DNA of 64,000 bases from Tolypothrix brevis GSE-NOS-MK-07-07A (GTDB lineage Bacteria > Cyanobacteriota > Cyanobacteriia > Cyanobacteriales > Nostocaceae): contig JAHHIJ010000027.1 in the NCBI GenBank assembly GCA_019358985.1, positions 1 through 64,000 of the forward strand, given 5' to 3'. Shown here piece by piece: positions 41,068 to 50,376 of the stretch. Both the position numbers and the translations under genes were made by a program. Within the stretch, counting starts at the first letter, position 1. Each line of letters starts with the position of its first letter. Below the pieces are notes generated by a model that ran no database searches, had not been told where the DNA came from, and was given only the letters and a program-made list of their open reading frames with translations.

Positions 41068-41907
41068 TCAGTTGTTCTTAACATTAGAACCGCTTTTATT
41101 CACATGCAAATCGCCTTGAGTGTCAATGTCTAACTCTTCGCGACGAATTGTTTCTTGTGCTTCAACCGTCTCTTTATCTACAACCTTGCGGACTCTAACT
41201 TCTTCACGCACAAACGTTTCTTTATGGATATCCGGAGTTTCTTCGTAGAGTTCTATGCGTGCAACTTCACCTTCTTCAAACTTCAGTTCACGAGAATCTG
41301 TCACAGCTTCGCTTGTTGTGGGAGTAATTCGTTCAATCACAACTCGATCTTTTTCAACTGGTACTGAAACTCGTGCAGTTTCAGTTTGAATATGCTTACC
41401 GACTGAGACTTCTCCAGTTTTGACACGAGTTTTATTTGCAACTAATCGTTCTTCATACAGCTTCAAAGTTTGATGAGATTGGTCGTTCAAATTATAAAAA
41501 GAAGGTTCTTGCTCATAATTGTAGGTGTCGCGATTGTAATTAACTTCTCTACCTTCTGGACGATAAACATTACGTACCTTTTCTTCATAATCGTAATCAA
41601 CGGTTATGCTGTCTTTGTATTCGGGTAAATGCTCCACTTGTGATTTGCTGAGACCATCAACGTAGACGCGCTTTTCAGGATAGTCAATGTGGGAAAGACC
41701 AATGGGAAGCAATATTTTTTTACCTAAAGAAGCAACACCTGTATTAATGACTAAATAACGAAAACGACCTTCTGGATCGACTAATGCATCAGCTACTGAG
41801 CCAATTTTTTCTTTACCTTCGGTATAGAGATCCAAAGCTTTAACGTCATCACCATCAAAGGTATCTCTATAGTTGGGGTCAAAGTCTTCGAGTTTGTAAA
41901 GAGGCAT
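41068..41907 (-). CDS. PRC-barrel and DUF2382 protein (AvaK-like), paralogue
   Basis: This has the same architecture as the gene at 39920-40768: PRC-barrel (MPLYKLEDFDPNYRDTFDGD), linker with a conserved YDYEEKVRNVYRP, DUF2382 domain (LKLYEERLVANKTRVKTGEV ... VSVPVEKDRVVIERITP) and a tail with FVREEVRVRKVVDKETVEAQ. Start ATG 41907 is preferred over 41958 by homology. The tandem arrangement of three DUF2382 genes suggests local duplication. The role is probably in envelope or desiccation stress, by family analogy only. Confidence 0.9.
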   Translation of the reverse strand: MPLYKLEDFDPNYRDTFDGDDVKALDLYTEGKEKIGSVADALVDPEGRFRYLVINTGVASLGKKILLPIGLSHIDYPEKRVYVDGLSKSQVEHLPEYKDSITVDYDYEEKVRNVYRPEGREVNYNRDTYNYEQEPSFYNLNDQSHQTLKLYEERLVANKTRVKTGEVSVGKHIQTETARVSVPVEKDRVVIERITPTTSEAVTDSRELKFEEGEVARIELYEETPDIHKETFVREEVRVRKVVDKETVEAQETIRREELDIDTQGDLHVNKSGSNVKNN

Positions 41908-42181
41908 ACTGCTGTTCCTAAGATGTTTAAAATATCTATCTAGGAATAGCTTAAACATTACTTCGTTTGTTTACCTCCTGCTAGCGATAGAATTTAATTG
42001 ATGTTGATTAAAACTAATGGCTGATTATTTTACCTAAAATCCCAAAAGCTATGATTAACCTGTGATCACAGATTTCAATACCACTTTAGGTAGAAAAATA
42101 AATAGTTATAGATGGAAAAAAGTATTTCTTAAGTTAGACGATCGCTTGTGATTTTCTCCCCCTATAGATGTATATTGAGTA

Positions 42182-43291
42182 TTAGAAAGATATCCGCCAA
42201 ATGTCAATGGGAAAATTAGACAAAGCAGCTTCACCACCATGACCAATAATAAGAATTTTGCCATTGGGACTAAAAGCGATACTACTAGGGGCAAGACGAT
42301 CAAAATCTTGATTGTTGCTGGGAGGTTGCACCAAGGTTTTTAGTAGTGTCCCGGTAGATAAATTCCACAACTTAACCGAAGTATCTAAACCACCAGCAAC
42401 CAGCGTTTGTCCATCCGGACTGATAGCGATCGCACTGATGCCCCCAATTGAAGATAAATTCAAAGTACGCTGCAATTGTCCGGTGTTTGCGTTCCATATC
42501 TTCACAGAAGAATCTGTACCGCTGACAAGGGTTTCCCCATCGGAACTAAAGGCAAGAAAACTAATTGCGCTGGAATGTGCAGTCAGGGTACGCAGTAATT
42601 TTCCTGTTTTCAGATTCCATAAGTTGATGATATTATTTGTATTATCCACCCCACCACTACCGCTAGCCAAAGTCTGTCCATCCGCACTGATGGTAATAGA
42701 ACTAACTCGACTGGAATGTCCCTGTAAAGTAGTAAGCAATTTTTTTGTATTCAGGTTCCATAATTTGATAGTCTTGTCGTAACTAGCCGAAGCGAGAATT
42801 TGCCCATCTGGAGCACAAGCAAGGGAAGTAATGCCTTGTGAATGCCCAATTAAAGTACCAAGCAATTTTCTTGTATTCAGGTTCCATAATTTGATATTCT
42901 TATCAGTATTAGCTTGTGCCGTTCCCCCAGCACTAACTAAAATTTGCCCATCGGGACTAATCGCAACCGCATTAACTCCATCTTGATGTCCATCTAGGGT
43001 AGCCAGCAGTTTTTTTGTATTCAAATTCCACACCTTAATTGTTTGGTCAAAACTACCACTAACAAGGATTTGCCCATCCTTGCTTAAAGCAAGAGAGGCA
43101 ACATTCCATATATGTCCGCGCAATTGGTAAAGAAGTTGAAAGTTCTGCCCAGATTTCTCGACTGGTGTAGTGTTTATATTTTGTGTTGGTCGCGATTGTG
43201 CGGATGAAGATAAGTTGCTTACACCAGTAGCAAAGGTTGCTGCGATTAGCGAGGTTATAACCGCTTTTGATGATAATTGATGAAGGTTCAT
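42182..43291 (-). CDS. WD40 repeat protein with signal peptide
   Basis: The N-terminus MNLHQLSSKAVITSLIAATF is a signal peptide with likely cleavage after SSSAQ. Seven WD40 blades follow from about residue 50, each ending in patterns such as FDQTIKVWNL, DKTIKLWNL, DSSVKIWNA and LDTSVKLWNL, enough for one closed propeller. It should be a periplasmic or outer-membrane scaffold that binds partner proteins. Start ATG 43291 is chosen over 43351, because the extra residues come from a MITE-like element. No enzymatic domain is fused. Confidence 0.92.
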   Translation of the reverse strand: MNLHQLSSKAVITSLIAATFATGVSNLSSSAQSRPTQNINTTPVEKSGQNFQLLYQLRGHIWNVASLALSKDGQILVSGSFDQTIKVWNLNTKKLLATLDGHQDGVNAVAISPDGQILVSAGGTAQANTDKNIKLWNLNTRKLLGTLIGHSQGITSLACAPDGQILASASYDKTIKLWNLNTKKLLTTLQGHSSRVSSITISADGQTLASGSGGVDNTNNIINLWNLKTGKLLRTLTAHSSAISFLAFSSDGETLVSGTDSSVKIWNANTGQLQRTLNLSSIGGISAIAISPDGQTLVAGGLDTSVKLWNLSTGTLLKTLVQPPSNNQDFDRLAPSSIAFSPNGKILIIGHGGEAALSNFPIDIWRISF

Positions 43292-43327
43292 TTGTGTACA
43301 AAATAAACGTGTTTGTGAAATTGTAAA

Positions 43328-43421
43328 TAGACATCGACCGAATTTAATCATGCGTTATCTGAAACCCTTGATTAGACGTAGCAGTGCTACGTTTCTACAT
43401 TCATTTTCACTCCTATGTCGT
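43328..43421. mobile_element. MITE-like element, family B (TAGACAT ends)
   Basis: It begins tagacatcgaccgaatttaa and ends tttcactcctatgtc. The palindrome tagacgtagcagtgctacgt is in the middle. The copy at 60535-60771 has the same ends and internal text. Size 94 bp. It lies 37 bp before the WD40 gene start and may influence its promoter. Confidence 0.8.
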
Positions 43422-43600
43422 AATTATAGAGCAATCTTATTTGAGGAAAAGAAAATTCTCGGTGTCCAGAGTCCCGACTTCTTAAAGAAGTCGGGAATCT
43501 AAGTTTTCATTATTTAGGATTACTATATGCACTGCAAGAAAAGAAAATATAATAGCTTGTAACGTTTGCCAAAACAACTGTTAGCGTTGTTAAATTTCAC

Positions 43601-44272
43601 ATGTTTAATCAAATTTGGTTATCACAACTGCAAAAACATCGAGCGATCGCCGTGATTCGCGCTCCCGAATTTGAATTGGGACGTAAAATGGCTTCTTCAA
43701 TCGCTTCAGGAGGAATGCGGTTAATCGAAATTACCTGGAATAGCGATCGCGCTGCGGAATTAATCGCTCAACTACGCTTAGAATTACCAGAATGCATCAT
43801 TGGTACTGGTACGCTGTTAAATCTTAATGATATGGAAATGGCGATCGCATCTGGAGCGCAATTTCTGTTTACACCCCACGTTGACTCAGCTATGATTCAA
43901 GCCGCAATTGCAAAACATATACCTATTATACCAGGTGCTTTGACTCCCACAGAAATCGTTAGCGCCTACAATCAAGGTGCAAGTTGTGTCAAAGTGTTTC
44001 CTGTACAAGCGGTGGGAGGAGTTAATTATATTAAAAGTTTACAAGCACCTCTAGGAAAAATACCGTTGATTCCTACAGGTGGTGTATTGATAGAAAATGC
44101 TCAGGAATTTTTAACAGCTGGAGCGGTAGGAGTTGGTTTGAGTAGTGAATTATTTCCTAAAAAGTTGGTAAATAGTGGAGATTGGGAAGCGATAGGTCAA
44201 CTCGCAAAAACTTTAATGCAAAAATTAGTTACAGCACCCTATCCCTCTAATCGAATACATTTAGAGACGTAG
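43601..44272 (+). CDS. eda: KDPG/KHG aldolase, C-terminus altered by a MITE
   Basis: This is the bifunctional 2-keto-3-deoxy-6-phosphogluconate / 4-hydroxy-2-oxoglutarate aldolase of the Entner-Doudoroff route, which cyanobacteria also use. The class I motifs are visible: glutamate in RLIEITWNSDRA, GTGTLLNLNDM, FLFTPHVDS, the Schiff-base lysine in GASCVKVFPVQAVGG, and PTGGV. The last 14 codons (TAPYPSNRIHLET) and the stop lie in a family A MITE-like element that begins at 44231. The core ends normally with AKTLMQKLV, so folding should not suffer. Confidence 0.93.
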   Translation: MFNQIWLSQLQKHRAIAVIRAPEFELGRKMASSIASGGMRLIEITWNSDRAAELIAQLRLELPECIIGTGTLLNLNDMEMAIASGAQFLFTPHVDSAMIQAAIAKHIPIIPGALTPTEIVSAYNQGASCVKVFPVQAVGGVNYIKSLQAPLGKIPLIPTGGVLIENAQEFLTAGAVGVGLSSELFPKKLVNSGDWEAIGQLAKTLMQKLVTAPYPSNRIHLET

Positions 44273-44457
44273 CACTGCTACGTCTCTACAAGATTTTGGA
44301 TTTTATATAAACCTCGTCCATGATGAAACCTGGAGTTTTGCTCTTATTAAGATGTGTCATTGCGACGCAAGGAAGCAATCTCAAAGTCTTGGCAGAAAAC
44401 TATGGTTTTCAAAGTAGACGAGGTTTATGTACTTCCTAAGGAGTGAAATCTGCTGTA
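44231..44457. mobile_element. MITE-like element, family A copy 5, with nested insertion
   Basis: Ends tacagcaccctatc and gtgaaatctgctgta. It holds atcgaatacatttagagac and the palindrome gacgtagcactgctacgtc. The inner part is expanded by about 115 bp with own arms aaacctcgtc (near 44309) and gacgaggttt (near 44417), including tcattgcgacgcaaggaagc. It overlaps the end of eda. Confidence 0.75.
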
Positions 44458-44650
44458 TTGGTCAATAGACTTCTTGCAGAAGTTAGGGAAAAAAGTAAAG
44501 GGGAAAGGTTTTTATCCCTTTCCCCTTAAGATGAACTTCTTTCCCCACTTCTTGCACTCATGAATGCGCTCATAGCTTTATTGGTGGTCAACTTCTTCCG
44601 AGCGCTGCTTTTTGCTGTGAACAATTAGATTACGGCAACCCATGCTGTAC

Positions 44651-46084
44651 TTAATACGCGCCAGTCTTTTGCAGAACAACTCTAACAGTTTGCAACAGAA
44701 TTCTTAAGTCTAGCCATATTGACCAATTTTCAATGTAATCCATATCTAATTTGACTGCATCTTCAAAATTCTCAATATTTGAGCGTCCAGAAACCTGCCA
44801 CAAACCAGTGATACCAGGCAAAACCTCTTGGCGGATAAAGTGCTTTGTTTTAAACTTTTGTACATCACGGATAGGTAAAGGACGAGGACCAACAAGACTC
44901 ATTTGCCCAACTAAAACATTAAACAGTTGTGGCAATTCATCCAAACTGTAAAGGCGGAGAAATTTACCAAGTTTTGTAATGCGAGGGTCGTCTTTCATTT
45001 TAAAAATGATACCATCTTTGATTTCATTCTTTTCTTCTAAAGAAGCTTGAATTTTCTCTGCATTTGCAACCATTGTCCGGAATTTCCAAATCTTAAATTC
45101 TTGACCGTGTAAGCCAACACGTTTTTGCCTGAAAAATATCGAACCAGGAGAATCTAACTTAATCATCAGAGCAATCAACAGATATACAGGCAAAAGTAGC
45201 AAGATTAAAATCAGAGAAAAACAAAGGTCAAAAATCCGCTTGATCCAGAAATCGATGCCGACAACAATTGGTGCAGTAATTGTTGGATAAGGAACATCTC
45301 CAACCATGCCAAATGTAGATTTAGGAAGAGAAAATTCACCCTGTGTTGGCAGCAAACGCAGAGTAATGCCAGCATTATAGAAATGCCAGCAAAGGAACAA
45401 ACGATTTTGAATGGCACTCCAAGAAACAAAAACTTCTTCTATATTTTGACTGCGAAGATATTCAAAAGTTGTCTCTCTGTTAGCTAAGTCTAGGCATTTA
45501 GAATCTTCAAATCCTTGAATTGCATAGCAATCATCTTGTTCTATTAACTTCATGTTATGCTCTTTTTCTTGAGCATCAGCAATGATAAAAATCGGATGGC
45601 GAATTGCCCCTTTTTGACGCAGAAAGTTAGTGGAAATATTAAATAGACAACGAAAAGTACAGATGAATACTACAGATAGTAGCCAATACAGTAGAAGAGT
45701 CGAATGTGAGATATAGCCATTTGGTTCATAGAGAGAGGCAATAAATAACAAGAGCAAAGATGACAGAGAAATTGCTTTGATGATACCCAAATAATCACGA
45801 CGATAAATACCAGCTTTGTAAAGACCAGTCGTGTCAAAAATGACAATTGGTAGGCTGATATTTAGCAGCAGAAATGATATATTTTGTGTCCAAGGAGACT
45901 CGAAAGGAACGCCATAAAAAACTGCTAAATTCCATGCGAAGTACATAGATGTAGCATCTAGAAGAATAAGTATGACTACACGCAGCAGTCTGATAAATAG
46001 TCCTCTTTGTATTCTTGTGATTTTAGGCGATCGCAAGTCCGGTTTTAAACTATCTATGGATAGATTGGTGGAAATCATAATCAT
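44651..46084 (-). CDS. Polyprenyl-phosphate sugar-1-phosphate transferase (priming)
   Basis: This enzyme starts repeat-unit synthesis by moving a sugar-1-phosphate onto undecaprenyl phosphate. Four or five N-terminal membrane helices and a CoA-binding-like middle part precede the catalytic C-terminal domain: a re-entrant helix ([20 protein letters not shown]), [20 protein letters not shown] (core FRQKRVG), KFRTM, the [20 protein letters not shown] block and [10 protein letters not shown]. At 477 residues it is of WcaJ/WbaP type. It is the last gene of the minus-strand locus. Confidence 0.93.
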   Translation of the reverse strand: MIMISTNLSIDSLKPDLRSPKITRIQRGLFIRLLRVVILILLDATSMYFAWNLAVFYGVPFESPWTQNISFLLLNISLPIVIFDTTGLYKAGIYRRDYLGIIKAISLSSLLLLFIASLYEPNGYISHSTLLLYWLLSVVFICTFRCLFNISTNFLRQKGAIRHPIFIIADAQEKEHNMKLIEQDDCYAIQGFEDSKCLDLANRETTFEYLRSQNIEEVFVSWSAIQNRLFLCWHFYNAGITLRLLPTQGEFSLPKSTFGMVGDVPYPTITAPIVVGIDFWIKRIFDLCFSLILILLLLPVYLLIALMIKLDSPGSIFFRQKRVGLHGQEFKIWKFRTMVANAEKIQASLEEKNEIKDGIIFKMKDDPRITKLGKFLRLYSLDELPQLFNVLVGQMSLVGPRPLPIRDVQKFKTKHFIRQEVLPGITGLWQVSGRSNIENFEDAVKLDMDYIENWSIWLDLRILLQTVRVVLQKTGAY

Positions 46085-46141
46085 GAATTGTCCTTATGTT
46101 GACTGCAATTCAAATCTGTAAGTAAGAGATAATTCCAAATT

Positions 46142-46915
46142 CTATTTCGCTTGACTTGTAAAACTCCAAATTTCTCGTAATAACAATGTGGCTAGAAACC
46201 AAGGCTCAAGTAAGTAACGCTTCCAAAGTCTTTTCGGTTCGCTCAACAGACGATAAGACCATTCCAAGCCAAACCTTCCCATCCAACGAGGTGGAGTAGG
46301 AACCACTCCAGCTACATAGTCTATGCAGGCTCCACTAGTCAAAATAGCGTTGGTATGAATCTGCTCTAGATTGTCTAGAATCCAATGCTCCTGGCGTGGC
46401 ATACTCATTCCCACCATTAATACATGAGGTTTGTAAGCATTGATTGCAGCCAGAGTAGCAAGATTGTCTTCACTGTCTTGACATATGTCAATATAACCGT
46501 GGGCGCAAGCAACCTGTAAACCAGGAAACTTCTGGCGCAAAATACTTGCTCCTTGTTCAGCTACTCCTGGCTTTGAACCTAGATAGAATACGCGCCAGCT
46601 TTTACTAGCTGCTTCCGCCATTAGAGGACATACCCAGTCAGCATACGTTACTCTTTGTTCTCGCTTGAGTGGAAAACCTAACAGCTTGCCAATGAGTATT
46701 AGAGGCATACTATCAATATGGATATAGTCTGCCTTGGCGTAGAAAGCTTGCATTTTCGGGTCTTTATGATAGAGATAAAGACTATGCAAGTTGTGATTGG
46801 CAATAATCCATTTCTGATTCTGTTCAATAGATTCTGCAATCAAAGAATTCAACTCAGGAATTGAGAGTGCATTCACTTGAACGCCAAGATATTTGTAAGC
46901 TGAAGTCTGCATCAT
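46142..46915 (-). CDS. WecG/TagA/CpsF family glycosyltransferase
   Basis: GT26 family enzymes transfer N-acetylmannosamine-like sugars onto lipid-linked acceptors. The motifs DYIHIDSMPLILIGKLLG, SKPGVAEQGASILRQKFPGL (core KPGVAEQ), VGMSMPRQEHWI and PRWMGRFGLEWSYRLLSEPK are strong family marks. The C-terminal basic helix (RLWKRYLLEPWFLATLLLRE) binds the membrane. At 257 residues it is intact. It is transcribed with its neighbours. Confidence 0.95.
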   Translation of the reverse strand: MMQTSAYKYLGVQVNALSIPELNSLIAESIEQNQKWIIANHNLHSLYLYHKDPKMQAFYAKADYIHIDSMPLILIGKLLGFPLKREQRVTYADWVCPLMAEAASKSWRVFYLGSKPGVAEQGASILRQKFPGLQVACAHGYIDICQDSEDNLATLAAINAYKPHVLMVGMSMPRQEHWILDNLEQIHTNAILTSGACIDYVAGVVPTPPRWMGRFGLEWSYRLLSEPKRLWKRYLLEPWFLATLLLREIWSFTSQAK

Positions 46916-46929
46916 GAGTTTTTACAGTA

Positions 46930-48159
46930 TTAGATTGTGTATGTAGAGACTTGATACTGCTGAGTATGCGATCGCTTTTTTTCTAATATTTTTTCAGCAC
47001 CTTCGACTAAAGCCTGCACCCTAGCTGTCCAACTGTGATGATTTACGATCTCGATGCGAGCAAATCGTCCCATTTCCGGTAGTGTTTCTCTGTTGTGATA
47101 AGCTTCTACCAAGGCACGTTTTAAATCATCTTTGTCACCTGGTTGAAACAAGAAACCTGTTTTGCGATCGCATACCAAACGTGTAGCATCTTCAAAAGCT
47201 GATGCTATGACTGGTTTAGCCATTGCCATGTACTCATAAAGTTTCATCGGTGACAGATACATCTTCCCCATCTGAAGTTCAACTTGCCCTGAATAACCAA
47301 CATCAAAGCCAGCGATATACTGTGGCACTTCCTGCCAAGGAACTCGACCTACAAAGGCTACATAAGGGGAAAGTTCAAGTTCTTCAACCTGCTTTTCCAA
47401 AGCAGATTTCATTGCACCATCACCTACTACTACCAGCGATATATCCAAACCTTCATCTCGTAATTCTGAGATCGCTTTTATTAGTAAATCTAAGCCAGTC
47501 CAAGCATATAAACTACCAACAAAACCTATGGTAAAACCTGGGAATATCCGCTCTGGGATATGTATTCCTGGATTAATAAAATCAATATCAACTCCATTTG
47601 GCACTAAGACAATTTTTTCACTTGGAATATCATAATCATGTATCAATATTTCTTTTAAAGTTTCACTAACACAGGCTAAAACATCGCATTTTTTATATGC
47701 TCTGATTTCCATCCAACGAGCTAAACTATCCAGTATTAATGCTTTTCGTTCTGCTTTAGCTTCATAAAAAAGTAAAGCTTCAGCTTGCAAAATCCAAGGT
47801 ATTCCTTGCCATTGAAATATCCAGCCCAGACATTGCAGAGTTGCAGCGTATTCATAAACCCAATCTACTTGATTTTTAAGTTCTTGCCAGCTTTTCCAAG
47901 AGTTGATAACACCCAACCCGATACGCATAAAATCTACTACTAAGGTGTGGAAAAATCCCCTGCTAATTACTTCCCCAGAACCCTTTTCTGACCATTTTTT
48001 TGGAACTTTATCCCCTACAATAAATGTTTCAATTTTCCAATCTAGTGTTTTAAAGCCCTTGAGGATTCCCAAAATTCGGGAACGGGGACCAGACATCTCT
48101 GCGTCAGGATGTGTTGAAATTCGAGGTGCTGCTGCTAAAAAACCAAGCCGCTGTTGCAT
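46930..48159 (-). CDS. Glycosyltransferase, GT4-type (GT-B fold)
   Basis: The C-terminal domain shows the nucleotide-sugar region typical for GT4: VLVPNGVDIDF, GFVGSLYAWTGLDLLIKAIS, VVGDGAMKSALE, and the E-x7-E block SPMKLYEYMAMAKPVIAS. The N-terminal acceptor domain includes LDSLARWMEIRAYKKCDVLA (a typical membrane-contact helix). No signal peptide. 409 residues is normal. It probably adds a sugar to the exopolysaccharide repeat unit on the cytosolic face. Confidence 0.92.
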   Translation of the reverse strand: MQQRLGFLAAAPRISTHPDAEMSGPRSRILGILKGFKTLDWKIETFIVGDKVPKKWSEKGSGEVISRGFFHTLVVDFMRIGLGVINSWKSWQELKNQVDWVYEYAATLQCLGWIFQWQGIPWILQAEALLFYEAKAERKALILDSLARWMEIRAYKKCDVLACVSETLKEILIHDYDIPSEKIVLVPNGVDIDFINPGIHIPERIFPGFTIGFVGSLYAWTGLDLLIKAISELRDEGLDISLVVVGDGAMKSALEKQVEELELSPYVAFVGRVPWQEVPQYIAGFDVGYSGQVELQMGKMYLSPMKLYEYMAMAKPVIASAFEDATRLVCDRKTGFLFQPGDKDDLKRALVEAYHNRETLPEMGRFARIEIVNHHSWTARVQALVEGAEKILEKKRSHTQQYQVSTYTI

Positions 48160-48170
48160 TTTTTTATCCC

Positions 48171-49052
48171 TTAACCTTGTGGAATATCTTCAGCAAATGT
48201 GGGAGATGCTGCCAAGTTCTTGTAACCAATAATGGCGCGTAAATAAGGTAAAAACCAATAAATTAGCCAAAATATCCCAGAATGACGACGACAGAATGTA
48301 GCCCACGGTTTAAACGGAAAAGCTTTGACTTGAACTACCTTTTTTAAGCGTTCTAAAACAGGTAATTTTGTATCTACCCAGCTGTTGCGAATTGAGTTTT
48401 TACTACAGGTTCCGACATACTCAGGTGCAACCCATATAGAGTAACCTAATTTTCTTGCCCTTAACCCGTAATCTAAGTCTCCTAAACTGTGGATGAATGC
48501 TGCATCAATATTCTCTAATTTTTTGGCAACAGCATGAGGAATTAGCACGCAGTTACCAAACATGGTGTCACATTCTTGGAGAAGTTGAGTTGAACCCAAA
48601 AATTCATATTTGTTGGAGTACCATTTGCAAGATTTAACTGCACCACCGTAGGAGGCTTTTCCAGTCAGCAAATCTTTAGTTGTTCCAACTAATATTGAGT
48701 TTTTACAACCCTCTTTTGACAATTCTTGATGAATACTTAATAAGCGTTCAAAAGTTTTTGATTCCAGTATGGTGTCATCATTCAACCAAAGATAGTAGTC
48801 ATAATCTCTTTGCATTGCTTCAGCAAATGCCAGCCTCATTCCTCCAACCCAGAATAGATTCCCATTACCCTTAAGAATCCGAACTTGTGGATAGAAAGCT
48901 TTAACTATCCCTGAAGTACCATCAGAACTTCCATCATCGGTTAAATAAACATCAAAAGATTTTGTTTGCTGGTATAACGCACGCAGACAAGTAAGAGTTG
49001 TCTCGCATCTGTTAAAACAAGTCATTATGACTGCTATCTGTGGTTGTTTCAT
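48171..49052 (-). CDS. Glycosyltransferase family 2
   Basis: GT-A fold enzyme. The start IAVIMTCFNRCETTLTCLRA and the DxD-type metal motif in YYLWLNDDTIL are clear, with YLTDDGSSDGTSGIVKAFYP before it and FIHSLGDLDYGLRARKLGYS (the ED-like acceptor site) after. The protein is 293 residues. It follows the GT4 gene upstream in the transcript order. The sugar specificity cannot be read from sequence. Confidence 0.92.
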   Translation of the reverse strand: MKQPQIAVIMTCFNRCETTLTCLRALYQQTKSFDVYLTDDGSSDGTSGIVKAFYPQVRILKGNGNLFWVGGMRLAFAEAMQRDYDYYLWLNDDTILESKTFERLLSIHQELSKEGCKNSILVGTTKDLLTGKASYGGAVKSCKWYSNKYEFLGSTQLLQECDTMFGNCVLIPHAVAKKLENIDAAFIHSLGDLDYGLRARKLGYSIWVAPEYVGTCSKNSIRNSWVDTKLPVLERLKKVVQVKAFPFKPWATFCRRHSGIFWLIYWFLPYLRAIIGYKNLAASPTFAEDIPQG

Positions 49053-49135
49053 CGATTATTTATTTCTCCCCTTAATTAAAGATAATTTATCTTTGATTAC
49101 AGATTTAAATATTAGTTAACGTTTCGATAAAGCTT

Positions 49136-50116
49136 TTATATAGAGAATGCCGCATTTAATTCCTCTAAACTAAATTTATGCAAATCCTCTAATTTGATAT
49201 AACGAGATTGAATCCCATTAGGTGCAGCGAAGAATTTTTCCATCATTGCTTCTGGTTGTTTCTTCCCACCACCTTCTTTTTCAATAAGTTTAGCGATATA
49301 ACTGCAATAAGCTAATCTCAAATCGTTCATTTTTTTGAGGGTTTGTTGTCGAATTTTTTGTGGCTCAGGAGCTAGATGTTTGAAAATTTGCACAGCTTCA
49401 GCAACTGCCTGAGGTTCTGGAGACACAATGATTGAATTCTCAGGAGTAAAAAATTCGTCTCGTCCACCTTTACTTGGGGTACTAATAACTGGAATTCCAC
49501 AAAGTAAGTATTCACTTGAAGCTAGATTTGCTCCTTCAACTGCTGAAAGAATCAAACCGACATAGGACTGGTTATACTTCTTTGCTAATTCTGTACGTGG
49601 AAGAAAACTTTTGTTGAAATCGGCATGTTTCAGTTCTGGACAGAAAGTATGCAAGTCACCACCATAGGATGCAACCATCAATCTTTCTACATTTTTTGCC
49701 AGCCAAAGACGCTTTGATTCATTGAGTTGTGCCGTGTAGATTGCATCATAGAGCTTTGGTTGATCAAGTATTTCATACAAATACTCATTTATATAAAAAT
49801 TTTGGTTGAAGTGCGCTCCACGAACTAAGAAACATTTTCTTAGTTCTTCTTCATCTGATGCATTTACCATTAAGTGATGCGTTCTTCCCTCCAAACTATG
49901 CAGGGTTGCCTTTATCTTTCTTAGCAACATTTGCTTAGGTGTTCCACACCATCCAGGAACATGTTCTAAAACATGTTTTGGACGAAACCATTTAGGGAGA
50001 GGTTTATGTGTAATTTTTTTTTGCTCATAAACCACTCCACCAAGGAAAGGATAGCTTCCAAGAAAGGAAACAATCAGAGGCTGAGTACTGAAAATATAAA
50101 AACCGTGAAACAACAT
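49136..50116 (-). CDS. Glycosyltransferase-like protein (GT-B C-terminal type)
   Basis: The C-terminal half resembles GT4 enzymes: YVGLILSAVEGANLASSEYL, LCGIPVISTPSKGGRDEFFT and ENSIIVSPEPQAVAEAV (E-x7-E-like region). The N-terminal half (GFYIFSTQPLIVSFLGSYPF) is not typical for GT4 and no signal peptide is evident. At 326 residues it is shorter than its neighbours. Family placement is by partial motif only; a role in the same polysaccharide is likely by position. Confidence 0.75.
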   Translation of the reverse strand: MLFHGFYIFSTQPLIVSFLGSYPFLGGVVYEQKKITHKPLPKWFRPKHVLEHVPGWCGTPKQMLLRKIKATLHSLEGRTHHLMVNASDEEELRKCFLVRGAHFNQNFYINEYLYEILDQPKLYDAIYTAQLNESKRLWLAKNVERLMVASYGGDLHTFCPELKHADFNKSFLPRTELAKKYNQSYVGLILSAVEGANLASSEYLLCGIPVISTPSKGGRDEFFTPENSIIVSPEPQAVAEAVQIFKHLAPEPQKIRQQTLKKMNDLRLAYCSYIAKLIEKEGGGKKQPEAMMEKFFAAPNGIQSRYIKLEDLHKFSLEELNAAFSI

Positions 50117-50376
50117 ACAGATAATTTACCTTACTTAACTATGTTATTAAAAGACAAGAATTCTTAATTTACAATTGCAGAGTATGGAGGTAGAAGCAAA
50201 AGTAGATATTCTTTATTTATAGTCATTATTTAAGACATAGTTTATGTTTATTCCATAAAGAATAACTTGATAGTTATTGTACGCTTCACAAAACACAGGA
50301 TATCAACTCAAGGAACATAATTTCATTACAGCGCGAATCACAATTGTATTTAATCGTCCTATTGAACTGAATTTAT

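Noticed and set aside
43560-44650. A complete Entner-Doudoroff operon
   Set aside because: Only the aldolase is present; no dehydratase gene lies nearby.
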